Notes under the pieces: model-generated | The model's database searches: none | What the model was told of the DNA's origin: nothing | The model's input: the letters and a program-made list of their open reading frames with translations, nothing else | Translations under genes and position numbers: made by a program | Shown: positions 1 to 36,333 of the stretch, one piece after another | Numbering within the stretch: the first letter of the stretch is position 1 | Layout: the number at the start of each line of letters is the position of its first letter | From: Pseudorasbora parva | Lineage: Eukaryota; Chordata; Actinopteri; Cypriniformes; Gobionidae | Reading direction: 5' to 3' | Length of the DNA stretch: 64,000 nucleotides | NCBI RefSeq assembly: GCF_024679245.1 | Contig: NC_090172.1 | Coordinates: forward strand, 39,606,653 to 39,670,652

Positions 1-2074
1 TCAGATTTTTCATCGCCTTTTATAGATGTGTTTTTACTCCGATGACAAGCTTGGAAATCTGGTGATTGAATGTTGCGGTGTGTCAAAACTCACCATCTCT
101 CCTAGAGAACAATCATTTTTTCCACAAAGTAAGGAACCGTCTTTGCCCTAGTTCTCTCTTCTTCTTCTTTTTTTTTTTTTTACTTTTTTGTAGGATTAAC
201 TTTTGTGTCGTGATTGTCGTTGACTTACTTTGTCATAGCAGCAATATCTTTGTGCTTGCTAAAACGAAACATGTTATATGCTAAATGAGAAAATCCACGG
301 TCCAATAGAGCATGTGAAGAAATTGTTAGATTTTCATGGCATTAATCAGAACCTTGCTGGGACAAACTGCTGCTTGCTTAACATCAGTCTCTCTGCCTGC
401 TAAAGTAATCACTGTACTTGCTCCACTGTCTTCTGGGATATATAACATGTGTTTTAACAATGGATCAATTTTATACAAGCCTTTCATAGTGCTCTAAAAG
501 CCCAAGCCAACAGGCGAGAGGAAATGTAATCAAAGACCATTAAACACATAATGAACTGATGCAACTGTCTCCACTAAAGCCTAGTGGTTAAAGAAATGGA
601 GGATGGTTTTATAGCCTGTTGTGGTCATCTTAATAAGACTGCTGCTGTCAGAACTTACATCCTCACGCTCACAGATGCACACTCGAGTACCAAAGTCACA
701 TACCAAAGTTTTTTTGTCTTTTTTTTTCCATCGGCCCTCAAGAATGAATTCTGTACTCGACTTTACACAGCTCAACACTGCCCTTCAATGGTTAGAAACA
801 GAAAGGTTTTTTAAAAAGCTCAATGTGAACTTTAAAAACCTCATACTACCGTTCGGGGTGGTAGATTTCTTTTGTTTTTGTTTTTTTTATAAAGAAATTA
901 ATGTTTTTTTTTGTACACGAATGTGCACTAAGAAAAATGTCTTAACTATTTCAAATAGATCCTATGAACTTTCTGGAGGGGGAGATCTAAAAATTTTTAA
1001 GTCTAAAATTAATACTTTTTTTATATAAATTAATGTTTCTTCATTTTTTAATTACCTCTATTGATATTTTTCTCTGTGATTCATCTGAATATATATTTAT
1101 ATATATATAGACCTATATATATATAGACCTATATATATTACCTCCAAATTAATGTAGATACAACATAAATATTTGTTTAATGAAACCTTTTTATCTTTTT
1201 AGGCCAGCATCACTGATAGTAATACGGCTTCTGATGTCTCTATGAAATAATATTTAATTGACGCTTAAATGAAATAACACATTAAAATGTATTGAGCTTC
1301 AAAAAATATTACTTTTAATTGAAGTGAATTTTAAAAAAAATCACATAAATCACATAAACCATACATTTCTTTTGTACCTGTGCTTTAAGAACTTAACAAG
1401 TAGAAACATAAATAGTTATGAATTATATATAGATTAATCCTTATTAAAGGTACTGAAGTTATTTAGTCAAGAGCAGAGCATATTTAGTGAGCAATTACTT
1501 GTGTTCTTTTGTCATTATAAGTGGTTACTGTCACTTTAAGAGATCTTCCGCTGTCGCACATGATGCATGTCTCACACATCTCATTTTGTCACACCGCTTT
1601 AAACTCATTTAAGACATTATTTAACTTTTTTAAGGCTGCTCTTAAGAATAAAACTTAACAAAACTGGCATCTTGGCATAATTGTGTGTGTTATTGTTCGT
1701 TAAAGCACGAAAGAGAACTTGAATCTGGCGTTTTGTGAGTTTTTCATACAGCACGTTCTCTTTGTCTTGTCTCTCTTAAATGGTTTAAAAGAATTTGCAT
1801 GAATAAACTCGTTATCATATAATGTAACACTAGTCAGGGGATTACAGAAATATTTACCAGCTGAGTCTTCTCCCGTTTCTACTAATGATGCTTGATTCAA
1901 CTTCCCCGCGGGCCCTTCGCAGATATCAACAGCGCAACTAGGTTGCCAGGTCGAGGCCACAAATGGTTTGAAATTTGTGTGATGTGTCGATTGTATGAGG
2001 CGGCGTTTCATACAAGATATGGCAACTGAACAACCTTGGAATAACATAGTTGTGATTATTCAAAGAACGAGGTT

Positions 2075-2180
2075 TTGGCCAAATTACGGGAGATTTCCGG
2101 GAGAAATTATAAAACGGGAGGGGGCGGGAGACATAGAAATACGGGAGACTCCCGGCAAAAACACTCCCGGGAGTGTTGAC
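2075..2180. repeat. CGGGAG-rich dispersed repeat fragment
   Basis: The segment repeats the words CGGGAGA, CGGGAGG and CCCGGGAG with an internal inverted arrangement, standing out from the AT-rich intron. It resembles a dispersed repeat I associate with fish genomes, but I cannot name the family. No intact coding sequence was recognised. Confidence 0.4.
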
Positions 2181-2277
2181 AGGTATGCTGACAATTCATC
2201 TATGACATCACAGGAATAAATTGCTTTTTAAAATATATTTTTATTGTTTAAATTGTAATAATATTTTGCAGCCTAAG

Positions 2278-2537
2278 GCCCGATCAGACAAAACGCATTT
2301 TCAGGTTTGAAAATGCAATGCGGTGCCTTTTTTTGGTTGACGTTTTTTCATTTAGAAAAGAGCGGTGTTGTTGCTAGGAAACCTCGGAATCAGCTGTCCT
2401 GTCCTCCATTCATTCGATTGGACAATAGAAAAAAAAACTTGATTACTTTTTGTCAACTTTTGTCAACGCTCTCTGTCAACAGAAATCTATTCAAAAAAAG
2501 CACCTCTCACTGCAAAAACGTGTTCGGTCTGAACGAA
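2278..2537. mobile_element. Probable short inverted-repeat transposon (MITE)
   Basis: The left end GATCAGACAAAACGCATTTT and the reverse complement of the right end GTTCAGACCGAACACGTTTT match at about 14 of 20 positions, and the element carries no coding sequence. This is the structure of a non-autonomous DNA transposon. The boundaries are approximate. Confidence 0.45.
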
Positions 2538-2689
2538 GTGTTAGTGAGCATAGTGAGACTTTTTTTTTTTTAAATACAGACCCCAAACTTTTAAACTGTA
2601 GTGTACCTCCTGCCATATCAGTCCTTGAAATTGTCTTTTTCACTTTTGGATTGATTCTAAATTGAAATGTCTCTTTTTGTGTCTTTCAG

Positions 2690-2769
2690 TGAATGAGATC
2701 ATAGGCAGAGACATGTCTCAGGCCCCAGGGGCTCATGGGGGCTCTCCAGCTGCACACAGTCAGTCCTAG
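2690..2769 (+). CDS. nfatc3: nfatc3 terminal coding exon (NFAT transcription factor C-terminus)
   Basis: The acceptor TTTCAG ends at 2689. The exon completes a split Val codon and then reads NEIIGRDMSQ, followed by a short tail ending in HSQS and a TAG stop at 2767-2769. The peptide VNEIIGRDMSQ matches my memory of the conserved C-terminus of the long NFATC3 isoform, which supports the gene and the reading frame. NFATC3 is a Rel-homology transcription factor that calcineurin dephosphorylates after calcium entry; the DNA-binding part lies upstream of the window. The tail after SQ is shorter than the mammalian one I remember and is not conserved. The next gene, esrp2, faces it tail-to-tail. A duplicate (a or b copy) cannot be told apart here. 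Confidence 0.85.
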
Positions 2770-3688
2770 CCCACAACACACCATGTCAATCTACACAGGA
2801 CTCCAGAGCTGATCGGCAAGATTCCACCCAGTATGCTATAAACACCTTCCCCAGCGTGGATCCAGAAGCAATTTAAACAATTATAGCTTACTCTTGATTC
2901 AGGAACACAGCTTTATACTGTTTGCAAAATCAGGTGTACTATACACATGTGCAGACATGGCTAAGTGGGAGTAAACTTGGATTCATTCTCTTGGAAGTAA
3001 AACCAATAATTCAGGGCTCTCTGACAGCATGATGTATTATTTTTTGCGGCTTGTAGATTCACCCCTCGGATTGGCTAGCTATGCAGTCGAGCGCCCTCAT
3101 CCCAGACTGGAATATGCAGCAATTTTACAGTCATTTTAGTGTGATAGGCGAGGGCTGCTCGAACCATGATAGATGCCCACGTTTCGCCTTCTTACCAGCG
3201 GAAACGCTGCCTTTTTCAATACACATTCTCCCAGTGCTGCCCTCTAGTGGACAGGCCCCCAGGCACTGCACTGAGTCTGTAGTAATAATATGCAACATTC
3301 CACATGTCTAGTGACCTTTCTGAGCTGTAGATAATGTTTAATGATTGGCCCATTTCCTCTTCAGGTTGAACAAATGCCTTATATAGTAGCTGTGATTGTT
3401 AAAAGGATTTCTGCTGAGAATTTATAATAGTTTTCTTTCCTTTGTTTTTTTTTTGTTGTTTTTGTTTTTGATTGAGGACATGGTTAAATCCAATGTGTGT
3501 ATTTTATACTTAGAAGTAGCTGAGCTTCATCTTGTGTTTTGGAGTGCTGTGAATTGTGGTAGTTCAATCTTACTTTCACAGTGCTGTGCTTTAAGTGAAA
3601 TTAATTGTTCTCAGACTCTAAAGATAACACGTTTTGTACAGTTGCATGGGAAGATGAACTCATGACCGTAGACCAAAAGGTCTGAGGA

Positions 3689-3722
<34 letters not shown>

Positions 3723-5265
3723 TGAACTCAAACATAATTTTATGTTGACTATGCTGAGATTCGCTTTGTGCCTTGAATTAGAGGGGAAAAAATGATGCAT
3801 AAACATGCATTGGACAATTTAATAAAAAACATTGCAGGTTTGATGTCAGGAATTTGACCATATTTAATAGTTTTTTGTTTTGTTTTGCCCGTAATAGTTT
3901 GCATCCTGACAAAGTAAATGATTTGTTACTAAAGAGTGACTTGAAAGCTGCTCTCAGTTTGTGTCCCTGCTGCATTCTGAGACTTTTCATAAAGGTTGAA
4001 ATCCAAACCAGCTTCCAAACCTGTCTTGGACTATTATAGCACTCATATTTGCACTCAAGTGGACAAAACTATTTAGGCAGGTTTCCTCTGTACTTCACAA
4101 TTTGGGTCAGACAGACGATGCTAACAGATCTATGAATTTGTATTGGTTTCTTGCCTTAAAATTTTAATTTGGAGATTACAGTTTTTTTCTTAACTGTTTT
4201 TTTTTTTTTCCTTCATGAAAACTGGCACAATTCAAAGATTTTTTTTCTTATCTTTTTTCATTCTTTGTGAGAAATACAGCTGTATCCATGACTGTTAATT
4301 GTTTTAAAAAAAAACTGCTATGCACTATAAACCTGCCTTCTGCCTATAAGAGAAAAAAAAAGAAAAAAAAGAAAACCTTGATGCCTCTAGACTAGATGCT
4401 GTAGAGATGCTTTTTCATAGAGTAGTAAACCAGACAAGAGTTCTGTGTGTCAAGATGTGTCTGTTCATCCACAGAGCAAGCGTCTTAACAGTTTTGTGTG
4501 TATGCGCTTACGTCAGTTTGTATCCAGTGAATTGTAGATATTTGTTTTTGTATCTTTAAAAACCTCTGAATTGAAATGGTGTAAAAGCACACTTGATACA
4601 TTAGGCTATGCAAGGACAGACAATATGATGGCGTGACATTTCAAATAGCAGGTTTGTTTGTTACTCTTGCATCTATACAGTAAGTAAGTATATTTTGTTG
4701 TACGTAAACTTACATATAGTGACAGCTGTTTTTAATGCCACTTTTGACTATTTAATTTAAACTATCAAATATACGTAGGAAAGCCTTAACTTGTATTAAA
4801 ATTCAGTTTTAGAGAATGTGTGTCATATGGTTTGAGTTTGATTTAGGAATAGTGTTTTTTGAGAATCAAGACAGAAAAGAAAAAAAACAAACAAACTGAT
4901 GGGGAGTTCTGGGATGAAGCAGGGTCCCTAAACAAGCACCTATTTTAATTCTTTAGAAACCAAAGATCGAACAATGTGTTCCCATTTTACATACTGATGA
5001 CAACGCAGACACCAGAACTCTATTTTTGATACTTTGAATGGATGTCATTCCTAAAGTTTGGGTAGCTTGGATGGTTTGTAAAATAAAAGTACAGGTTCAG
5101 TTGATGTTTACGGAGCCTTGTATTGTTATTTCATGTACATTTTGTATTTAACATTTTGTAATTTTTAAGACTGCAGTGCTTTTTGAAATTATTCAAAGGG
5201 AACACCGTGCAGCTATAGGCTCGTCTGAGGTAGTGTATCAATAAAAAGAATAAATGCCCAAATGT
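2770..5265 (+). other. nfatc3: nfatc3 3' untranslated region
   Basis: No reading frame continues after the nfatc3 stop. The segment is U-rich, with poly-T and poly-A runs and an (AT)n tract at 3692-3718, as expected for a long vertebrate 3'UTR. Candidate poly(A) signals are AATAAA near 5083 and a cluster (AATAAAAAGAATAAA) near 5241-5255. A GT-rich stretch follows the second, so I place the end at about 5265. Confidence 0.6.
3692..3718. repeat. (AT)n microsatellite
   Basis: An uninterrupted AT dinucleotide run of about 27 bases inside the presumed nfatc3 3'UTR. Confidence 0.9.
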
Positions 5266-5397
5266 CTTATTGTGTCAATCTGTCATTGTGTCCTTAATTC
5301 TGCATGCATCAAGAATGACATTTCTAAAATGAGCGAATAGACAATGGTCTGCCGTCATGATCTACCTTCAGCATAACATCACATTCACCTTACTTGA

Positions 5398-7640
5398 ATG
5401 GCTGCAAAGCTGTCCCATCGTTTCAAATGTGGCAAGATTATCACCACTACCACTAAAGATTGCTTTGTAAATAATCTTCCTCATCAGTTTCATCTCCTTA
5501 GCATCCCAGATAGCCTAGAGGAAGTCAATGTTGCAACAGAAACTATTGACACTCTCTTTTCCACCACTTTAGACAGTTGCTCCTCTGTGCTTAAAGATTA
5601 AATAAAATAGTCCAACACTGTGGTACAATGAGCACCCTTAGGTCCTTAAAACAGCAGCCAGAAAAATGGAGCTCCGATGGAAGAAAATAAAAATTTTTTG
5701 AGGTTTTTTGCATTTTGTGGAAAGAGAGCATGATTGCATACAGAAAGGCCTTAAAAACTGCTAGATCTGCTTATTTCTCGACTCTCTTAGAAAAAAACAA
5801 ACACAATCCTAGGTATTTATTTGATACAGTGGCTAAATTAACAAAGAATAAAGCTTTAACTTCTGCAAACTGCACAGCAGTAATTACTTTATGTGCAAGA
5901 TTGATAATATTAGGAAGAAAATTTTAACTATGCAACCATCTACTACACAGTATGGCAATGTAGTGGCAGTTAAGAAAAAAATCCACTCATTCACTGCTGT
6001 AGGAGAGGAAGAATTTGCAAAACTCGTTAAATTGTCAAAATCAACAACGTATGCTCGACCCTATACCGACTAGACTATTTAAAGAGATACTTCCAGAGGT
6101 GATAGAGCCTCTTCATAATATCATTAATTCATCCTTGTCAATAGGATATGTACCGAAAACGTTTAAGTTGGCTATTATTAAATCACTATTAAAAAAAATG
6201 CAACTTGATCCTTTAGAATTAGTAGATTACAGGCCAATTTCAGATTTTTGAGTCAGAATTTATATAGTATCATTGTATCGAGACTGCTCTCATCAGAGTT
6301 ACAAATCATTTATTCTCATCATCCAGTCGTGGCTGTATCTTATTAGTGTTTCTCGATCTTATCGTTGCATTTGATACTATTGACCACAGCATTCTTTTGA
6401 ATAGACTCGGAAATTATGTTGGCATTAGTGGAACTGCACTGGCATAGTTTGAATCATACTTAAGAGATGTCAAACCGATAACAAGATCACAGTATGTAGT
6501 ACAACTCTCCAGGCCGCACATCACGCACTGCGCGTAGGGCACCAAGTGCTTGGGCACCAAAAATCTGGGTTGTGAAAAAATCATCACAATAGGCTACTAG
6601 TAAAAATAACAAATACAATATTTCTAAAAGCATGTTAATATGCAAAAGTAATACAGGCCTAGACCAAATTAGTCGAGAAAAAGGTGAATCTCTGTGCCAG
6701 TCTCCCTCTGGTGTCCGAGATTCACAAAAACGTATACTGTTATTTGCGCTAAAAAAAAATGCACTTTTAACTTTCTGTGTTCATGTTGTTCAGTTCCAAT
6801 TATTCATTTGTAGCAGTTATTTTGGAAGTAAAGAGAACCTAACTAGGAAATTCTGAATGGTAGTTATTTCTTTGGTTGGGTGGTTGGTTGGGGAGTGGAG
6901 GGGAGGGGAGGGGAGGGGAGGGGAGGGGAGGGGCATCGCCAAGCATTTGTGCTTAGAGCACCCAAATGGCTAGAGCCGGCCCTGCAAGGTTCAGTGGGAT
7001 CATTGCTTTTCTCACTGTACATGCTACCACTGGGAGATATCATTAGGACGCATGGTGGTAGTTTTCACTGTTATGCTGATGATACTCAGCTTTATATCTC
7101 TTCCCGCCCTGATGAAACTTACCAATTCACAAGATTAAGAGAATGCATAGCTGATATAAAAAAAAAATGAATGACTAGTCATTTCCTGCATCTTAATAAA
7201 AAAAAACTGAATTATTGGACCAAAAAAAAAAAAACTCCACAAGTAGTAACCTAGAATACTGTCTAACACTTGATGGCTGCTCTGGCAGGTACTCGTTGTC
7301 AGTTAGGAACCTGGATGTGCTTTCTGATACCAATCTTCCACTTTAAAGCCATGTTTCTAAAATCTGTACAACTGCATTCTACCATCTTAAACATATATCT
7401 AAATTACAGTACAAATGCAGAATAGTTAATGCATTCATGGCCTCAAGGCTAGATTATTGTAATGCTCTGGGTGTTTGCCCTGCTCGCTTAATAAACTGCA
7501 GCTGGTCCAACTTGAGAGTTCTGTCAACACTGTATACATTTTAAAATCCTGCTTATTACCTACAAAGCATTAAATGCTTTGGATCCCCAGTACTATCAGC
7601 AAGCTCTTAAAACATTATGCTCCATCACATCTATTGTGGT
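5398..7640 (+). pseudogene. Decayed L2/CR1-type LINE retrotransposon
   Basis: Broken frames on the + strand read as a non-LTR reverse transcriptase. A pre-RT segment contains YRKALKTARSAYFSTLLEKN (5740-5800). An RT segment contains LFKEILPEVIEPLHNIINSS and VDYRPISDF (6075-6250). The catalytic region is CYADDTQLYISSRPDE (7067-7115), with the YADD box present. A C-terminal part lies at about 7260-7640. The order matches the L2/CR1/Rex1 group. There are many stops and frameshifts, and unrelated sequence interrupts the LINE at about 6495-6990. No 5' endonuclease domain was recognised. It is a dead, old copy. Confidence 0.75.
6495..6990. mobile_element. Insertion inside the LINE, with a (GGGGA)n tract
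   Basis: LINE-like sequence stops after about 6495 and resumes at about 6990 with the GSLLFSLYM segment. The inserted piece begins GGCCGCACATCACGCACTG and ends near GCTAGAGCCGGCCCTGC. Its two ends carry related words in opposite orientation (GGGCACCAAGTGCTTGGGCACC and TGCTTAGAGCACCC), suggesting a non-autonomous DNA element. A GGGGA pentanucleotide repeat occupies about 6897-6933. Confidence 0.5.
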
Positions 7641-7649
7641 CTCAAAACT

Positions 7650-8275
7650 GAGGCCCACACCATGATGGCAGTTGAACAAACTCAGGGTTACATGATTAGT
7701 TGAGTTGACAAAACCAAACCAATCAGGCTTTGTTGGTACCATGGCACTGATCAGTAACTTTCTCTATTTTAAAGCATATATTTGTCTTTTTACAAACTTT
7801 CTGTCAACTCAGGCTTTGATCCATCCAGAGTTTAGGTGACATCAGTTGTGAACAGCCAATCACATGCTGTAGATCAGTTAAACGCTGATTTACTTCAATC
7901 TTCTGCAGGATATTAAGAGATTGAAAAATTATTGAAAAAATTATTACAGCAAGAGGACAACTATATTGTTTTTGTATATTCATTTAAATTAAGTACTTAA
8001 CAACTGATCAACTAAAATTGTACATGCGTAATGGATTAAGGGTATACCAATTACATATCGAAATCATACAAAATTATTAGAGCACTTAAATAATTATAGA
8101 CCTTTAATTTGGAGTACAAACAGGAAGTGACTGTGACGGAGTTACTATGACAATGAATACAGCTAAAATTCAAACCAATTTCATGGTGCATAAATACCAG
8201 GATTATCGCAAACTAAACTGAAACAAACCTGGCTCTACATCCAAATCGTCTTCATGGTGTAGATGTAAACAATCA
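7650..8275. mobile_element. Short inverted-repeat element, family A (CCATGATGG ends)
   Basis: It starts near CACACCATGATGGCAGTTG, carries AACAAACTCAGGGTTACA and TGTCAACTCAGGCTTTGA, and ends near CGTCTTCATGGTGTAGATG. The ends are inverted relatives of each other. The same family occurs at 31085-31360 and twice inside 48534-51260. There is no coding capacity, which fits a MITE. Confidence 0.6.
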
Positions 8276-8337
8276 CATAAAGCTGGTGCAAAACATTTCA
8301 TGTTACCACTTTGACATGCGGATGTCAGAGCAATATC

Positions 8338-9410
8338 AATTTATTTGTTGCATATAAGAGTCACATTTACACATACATACACACACATTTCATACATTTT
8401 AGGGAAAAATGCCCCTTCTTTCACTAGAGAGGTGTGACATTTTGTTCAGCCTGTATTGCACTCCAGGTAATGCAGTCATGAAATATATATATATATTAAA
8501 AAAAAAAAAAACTCATGATTCAAGCAGCCTGCCATGAGTTAAAAAAAACTGATGTAGACAACAATTTCAAAACATTGCAAAGTCCAAAACAAGGTAAGAC
8601 CACAGCACAGCATAGTTCAGTCTGCACAATCTCTCGTTGGGTCAGACTGGGGGCAACAGAATACACACCTCTATCATTTCAATTCCTTTAAAGAATGAGC
8701 AGTGAAGCATGTAGAGCACATAAACAACTCATCTTTTACTTTAAATAAAAATGTTCACTTTTCGAATGGATTAAACTAAAAATCAGTTTATGAAGTACAT
8801 ACTTGGTCTGATCTCTATTAAATAAGGAATACGTCTGAAGGTTGTGTCAATCCAGTGGTACACTGGGAAAACCATCATGCCCTTTTTAACCCTATGTGCA
8901 GCATTACGGTCTTACAGTATTTTAAAGCACATATTTGGCTTTTTGCAAACTCACTGCACTTTAGAACATTCCTTTATCTATAAAGGCAATAAGTATTGCA
9001 TTGCATTTTGTTTCTCTAGTGCCTAACTGGACTGCCCAACAGGACGATCTCGTTCCATAAAATGATGGCTGGCCAGGTTTAGAAGTTGGCTTTAAGGTCT
9101 TGAGTTAGGATAGAAGAGCTCTAGACAATCAAAAGACAGTAAAGTTTAGGATGCATGCTATTGATCTCATTTTTGCTCACAAACATACACAAGCAGTGAG
9201 GCAGTGCTACTGAGATGTTTAGCTTGTGTGTATATAAACATATATACAGTGCTTCTGCGTCAGGTCCCCTCCTAAACTACTACTTTGTGTCAGGAATAAC
9301 GGGGCAACTGTCTGAAAAGCCAAAAGACAGGTAATGATGGAGAATGGGGTGAGACAGGTGAAGTGCAGTCCTCGCTTGGTGGATGTAGCTGTCAGACGGT
9401 CTGTGTGTGG
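8338..9410 (-). other. esrp2: esrp2 3' untranslated region
   Basis: This lies directly downstream (- strand) of the esrp2 stop at 9411-9413. No coding frame continues. On the - strand an AATAAA hexamer occurs at about 8340-8345 (TTTATT on the + strand), a plausible poly(A) signal giving a UTR of about 1.07 kb. The exact end is inferred. Confidence 0.5.
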
Positions 9411-33119
<23,709 letters not shown>

Positions 33120-35268
33120 CAGGGACCACAAGGGTAAAAACTACAATTAAGAGCAAAGATCAAATAAAACAGTAACACGAGGGTTCACCTTTCTCCAAGA
33201 GAAGCAAACAAAAGAAATAGAAATTCAATTGAAGTACACGAGGAAGGACAGAAGATTACTCCAAGAGAAGGACACGAGAGAGAGTGCGGCACGAGACTCT
33301 ACCTGTTGCTGTACTTGTGTGCTCTCTATCCAGAGTTACTGGTTTGACTGGTAAAGAAGGCAGAAAAAAGCCCTGGTTCGTCTCACGCTAACCCCATAAC
33401 AAGCCCTGAAGGCTTTTCTCGCTGTCTCGTTTTTTCTTGGTTACCTGGTTTTGGTTCGGCCTCCCGGTGTGGAGTCAATCTCCCGGGGGAGCGCGTCGAT
33501 TGGGTGGTTTGTAAAGGTGAGGGCGGGGCGTATTGCCACGAAACCTATGTAACCCGCTCGGATTGGTTTATATGTGCTAGGAAGTGGGAGATAAGATCAG
33601 AATTCACTCTCTCTTGTTTTGCTGCACACCTAGGATATATAACAGTGTTGCTCTGCTCAGCTTATCTACATTTTTTTCTGTTTTTCTTTTAAATACATTC
33701 TTTTTTTTTAATGCGCTCAATGTTTTGAACAAGTTTTACGTTAAAATAAAAAAACGCCTTGAAATAGCCTGATGTGAAATGATACAAACTGATATGAACA
33801 AACACGTCATATCGGTTGCCTAGGCTATATACAATCTTTAAGTTTGGCCTGTGTAGCCTACTTTTTTATATAAACCTTCACAAACTGCCAATACTCTCAT
33901 CTGCCACTCTCACAATATAAGGTTTTAGACTATCTTCATTGTGCTGCATATTACTTTATTCTGGATTTAAGCGTTTGTTTTTGCATTTATAAAGAGGAAG
34001 TTTGACTGGCACATTAAACCACCAGTTACACCTATTCGATATTCCGTTTAGGGGCGGGTCTTCTTTTCGCCTTGAGGGTTCGATGCCAGATTCATCGTAA
34101 ACTATATGGCATGGTTTTTTATTTTATTTTTTATTTTATTTTTTGAGTAAACGCAATTAATGTCAAATTTTGAATTTGCTTCTTAGCCTTAATATAGCCT
34201 CATTTTCATATTCCAATTTATTGAATGTTTAATCCATTCAACTTCTAAAGAAAAAATGTAGGCTGTCAAATAAGTCAAAACAGAACAACAGAAAAAAGTT
34301 TTAATGTCAATGACAGTTGACACCAAAAAATAAAAACACAAAAAAACATTTGTCTGCAGTCCTCTCACTTTTCAATTGCATGCCAGCATAGGTGAATATT
34401 TCATCATTGTCTACCAGACTCAGATAGTCAAGCATCTCCCTCCTACTCTCACTAGTTTTATCTTGAGCAATGGTCAGCTGGTTCTTTCAATCCTTACATT
34501 TATGTTTTTAAAAGAGAGGGGGGGGGGGGGGGGACAAAACTTTACTTGATAAAAAAGAGAATAGAACCACAGGTCACTTACTCGGATTAAGAAAAATCAT
34601 AAATTCTCATATATTTCTTTTCAATGCAGTCATTGAAGGTCTGTTACTGAAAAGTTCCAACTAAAAATTAAGATTTCACAGTTGAAGAAACAGCCTGGTG
34701 AGTTTTTCTTCTGAGTGGGCCTATAGGCAAGATATCTAATTGTTTGGGATTTGAAAAATAACTAATAATTAATTCTGAAAAGAACATTATAGGAAATTAT
34801 GACATTTCAGTGGAGCAGATGGTGTCTTCTTCCAGACTGACCTCGGTTCCTTTTGATTCCCGCTTCCTCTTTCACTTTAAAAGAGTGGCAAACACATTGC
34901 AATATGAGGAAAAGAAAGATGTTGAAATCATAATGCATTGCAGATAAAAGGGAATTAGATCCCAAATAGACCCTTAATAAACACATAAAGTCACTCAAGT
35001 TATGTAAATAAATCACCAATGTAAGAGTTTTCATTATAGAATCTGCAGTTGAAATGTAAGAAATGTCTCAATGAGCATACTTAAAGCACAAAGAACAAGG
35101 CACAGGCAAATAAAAAGGACTAAAGATGATTTCAATGTGTTTATAATTGTTCTACAATTCTGAAATATAAAATTACATTTAAAGTTTCATGCACTCTTTC
35201 ACGTGAAACAACAGTTATCATGGTTATGATTGTAATTGTTATTTAATATAAAGCTTCTTATACAATAG
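33120..35268. other. esrp2 5' flank and intergenic region
   Basis: The part next to the esrp2 start codon (about 33120-33550) is less AT-rich and presumably holds the 5'UTR and promoter; no clear core element could be fixed. The rest up to the first receptor gene is AT-rich, with a 16-base G run at 34518-34533. No gene was recognised. Confidence 0.5.
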
Positions 35269-36333
35269 TCAATCTGAGGTACTGGTGCATGCTTCCACAG
35301 CCACATCTTCAGGCAGTTTTGAGTCTGTGAGACACTGTGAGTTGGTGTGTGAACATTGTCTTTTGGACACGAATGATAACTCTTTATTCCCTTCACCTGA
35401 CACTGCACTTGACAGATGTTGAAACAGCTTCTGTATTCTGGTTTCCCGGAGCGTGCTTTGGAAGGTACGTGCGGCAAAAAAATAAAGCACAGGGTTGACT
35501 GAGCTACTGATGAACACCAGGGCTCCTGCTATAATGGTCATGTTGGTGCAGGCATCCTCTAAACGTTCTGCCATGTTTGGGTTCGAATTCTTGAGCGCGA
35601 GCGAGATGAGGGAAAGGAAGTTCTCCACATGATGAGGTATCCAGCAGAGAGCAAACATCACAACCACACTGCTGATGAGAACCGTAGATTTACGCTTGGA
35701 CCTGAAGTTCATCTGCGCTATGCGACTGAAGAGGCAGCCGTAACAGACCAGCATAGTTAAAAAGGGGAAGATGAAGCCTATAAGAGTTTCTAAAATTAGC
35801 AATACAGCCTGTTGGATTTCAGAGTTGTATTCCCTGAAAGTACACTGGTGTTGTCCATTAACTTCCCCCAAAGTGTGAGTTACAATGACGGGAATACTGA
35901 GGAGAAATGAGGCCATCCATATCATTAGAAGTACCTTGTTCAGTGTTTGTTTCCTCCATCTGATTGAGGTGAAGGGGTACCTGACAGACAGGAAGCGCTC
36001 CACACTCATGATGGTGATGATGAAGACGCTGCTGTACATGCAGGCATTGATGATGTACACCATGGCTTTGCAGGCGGCTTCTCCGAACACCCAGGAACGG
36101 ACTAGGGAGTAGATCCACAGCGGCAGGGTGATCAGCACCAGAAGGTCTGCGGCTGCTAGGTGGAGGATGAGCAGCACCGTGTGAGAGCGCTGTTTCACAT
36201 ACTTCAAAATAGTCCACGCCACCAGCAGGTTCCCAGGTGTACCCACCAGGAAACACACGCCCAGGATCACACAGGCTCCCACCAAGCCCAGTTCAGTCTC
36301 CTCATCTCCCTGAAGATAAGCCGTAGCGTTCAT
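35269..36333 (-). CDS. ltb4r: Leukotriene B4 receptor-like GPCR, copy 1
   Basis: A single-exon 354-residue class A receptor, probably a Gi-coupled plasma-membrane receptor for leukotriene B4 or a related lipid. TM1 holds GTPGNLLVAW (31-40) and TM2 holds LHLAAADLLVL. Cys88 before TM3 would pair with the Cys in ECL2 (HQCTF). The DRY position reads SVERF, TM6 has CWIPHH and TM7 has SSSVNPVLYFFA. N2 (NAT) is a likely glycosylation site. The C-tail is Ser/Thr-rich. The NPVLY end and the TVLLILHLAAADLLVLITLP stretch fit the LTB4R group best; other chemoattractant receptors are possible. Codons 20-115 are almost identical in DNA to the neighbouring copy while the rest diverges. I cannot say which zebrafish paralogue it matches. 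Confidence 0.8.
   Translation of the reverse strand: MNATAYLQGDEETELGLVGACVILGVCFLVGTPGNLLVAWTILKYVKQRSHTVLLILHLAAADLLVLITLPLWIYSLVRSWVFGEAACKAMVYIINACMYSSVFIITIMSVERFLSVRYPFTSIRWRKQTLNKVLLMIWMASFLLSIPVIVTHTLGEVNGQHQCTFREYNSEIQQAVLLILETLIGFIFPFLTMLVCYGCLFSRIAQMNFRSKRKSTVLISSVVVMFALCWIPHHVENFLSLISLALKNSNPNMAERLEDACTNMTIIAGALVFISSSVNPVLYFFAARTFQSTLRETRIQKLFQHLSSAVSGEGNKELSFVSKRQCSHTNSQCLTDSKLPEDVAVEACTSTSD

Larger units (their letters stand above)
1..2689 (+). other. nfatc3: nfatc3 last intron (partial), no exon seen
   Basis: This stretch lies upstream of the nfatc3 terminal exon and ends in a good acceptor (pyrimidine run, then TTTCAG at 2684-2689). No coding exon was recognised in it on either strand. 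It is AT-rich and contains a TATATA/GACC tandem at about 1091-1136, a GC-rich repeat fragment near 2075-2180 and a short inverted-repeat element at about 2278-2537. The preceding nfatc3 exons must lie before the window. Confidence 0.7.

Noticed and set aside
33636..33646. TTATATATCC on the - strand as an esrp2 TATA box
   Set aside because: It lies over 500 bp upstream of the start codon in AT-rich sequence with no other promoter signal; the position of the transcription start is unknown.
34800..34890. A short - strand frame reading like a protein end (ESKGTEVSLEEDTICSTEMS)
   Set aside because: It lies 380 bp downstream of the first receptor's stop, has no identifiable partner exon and is too short to support.
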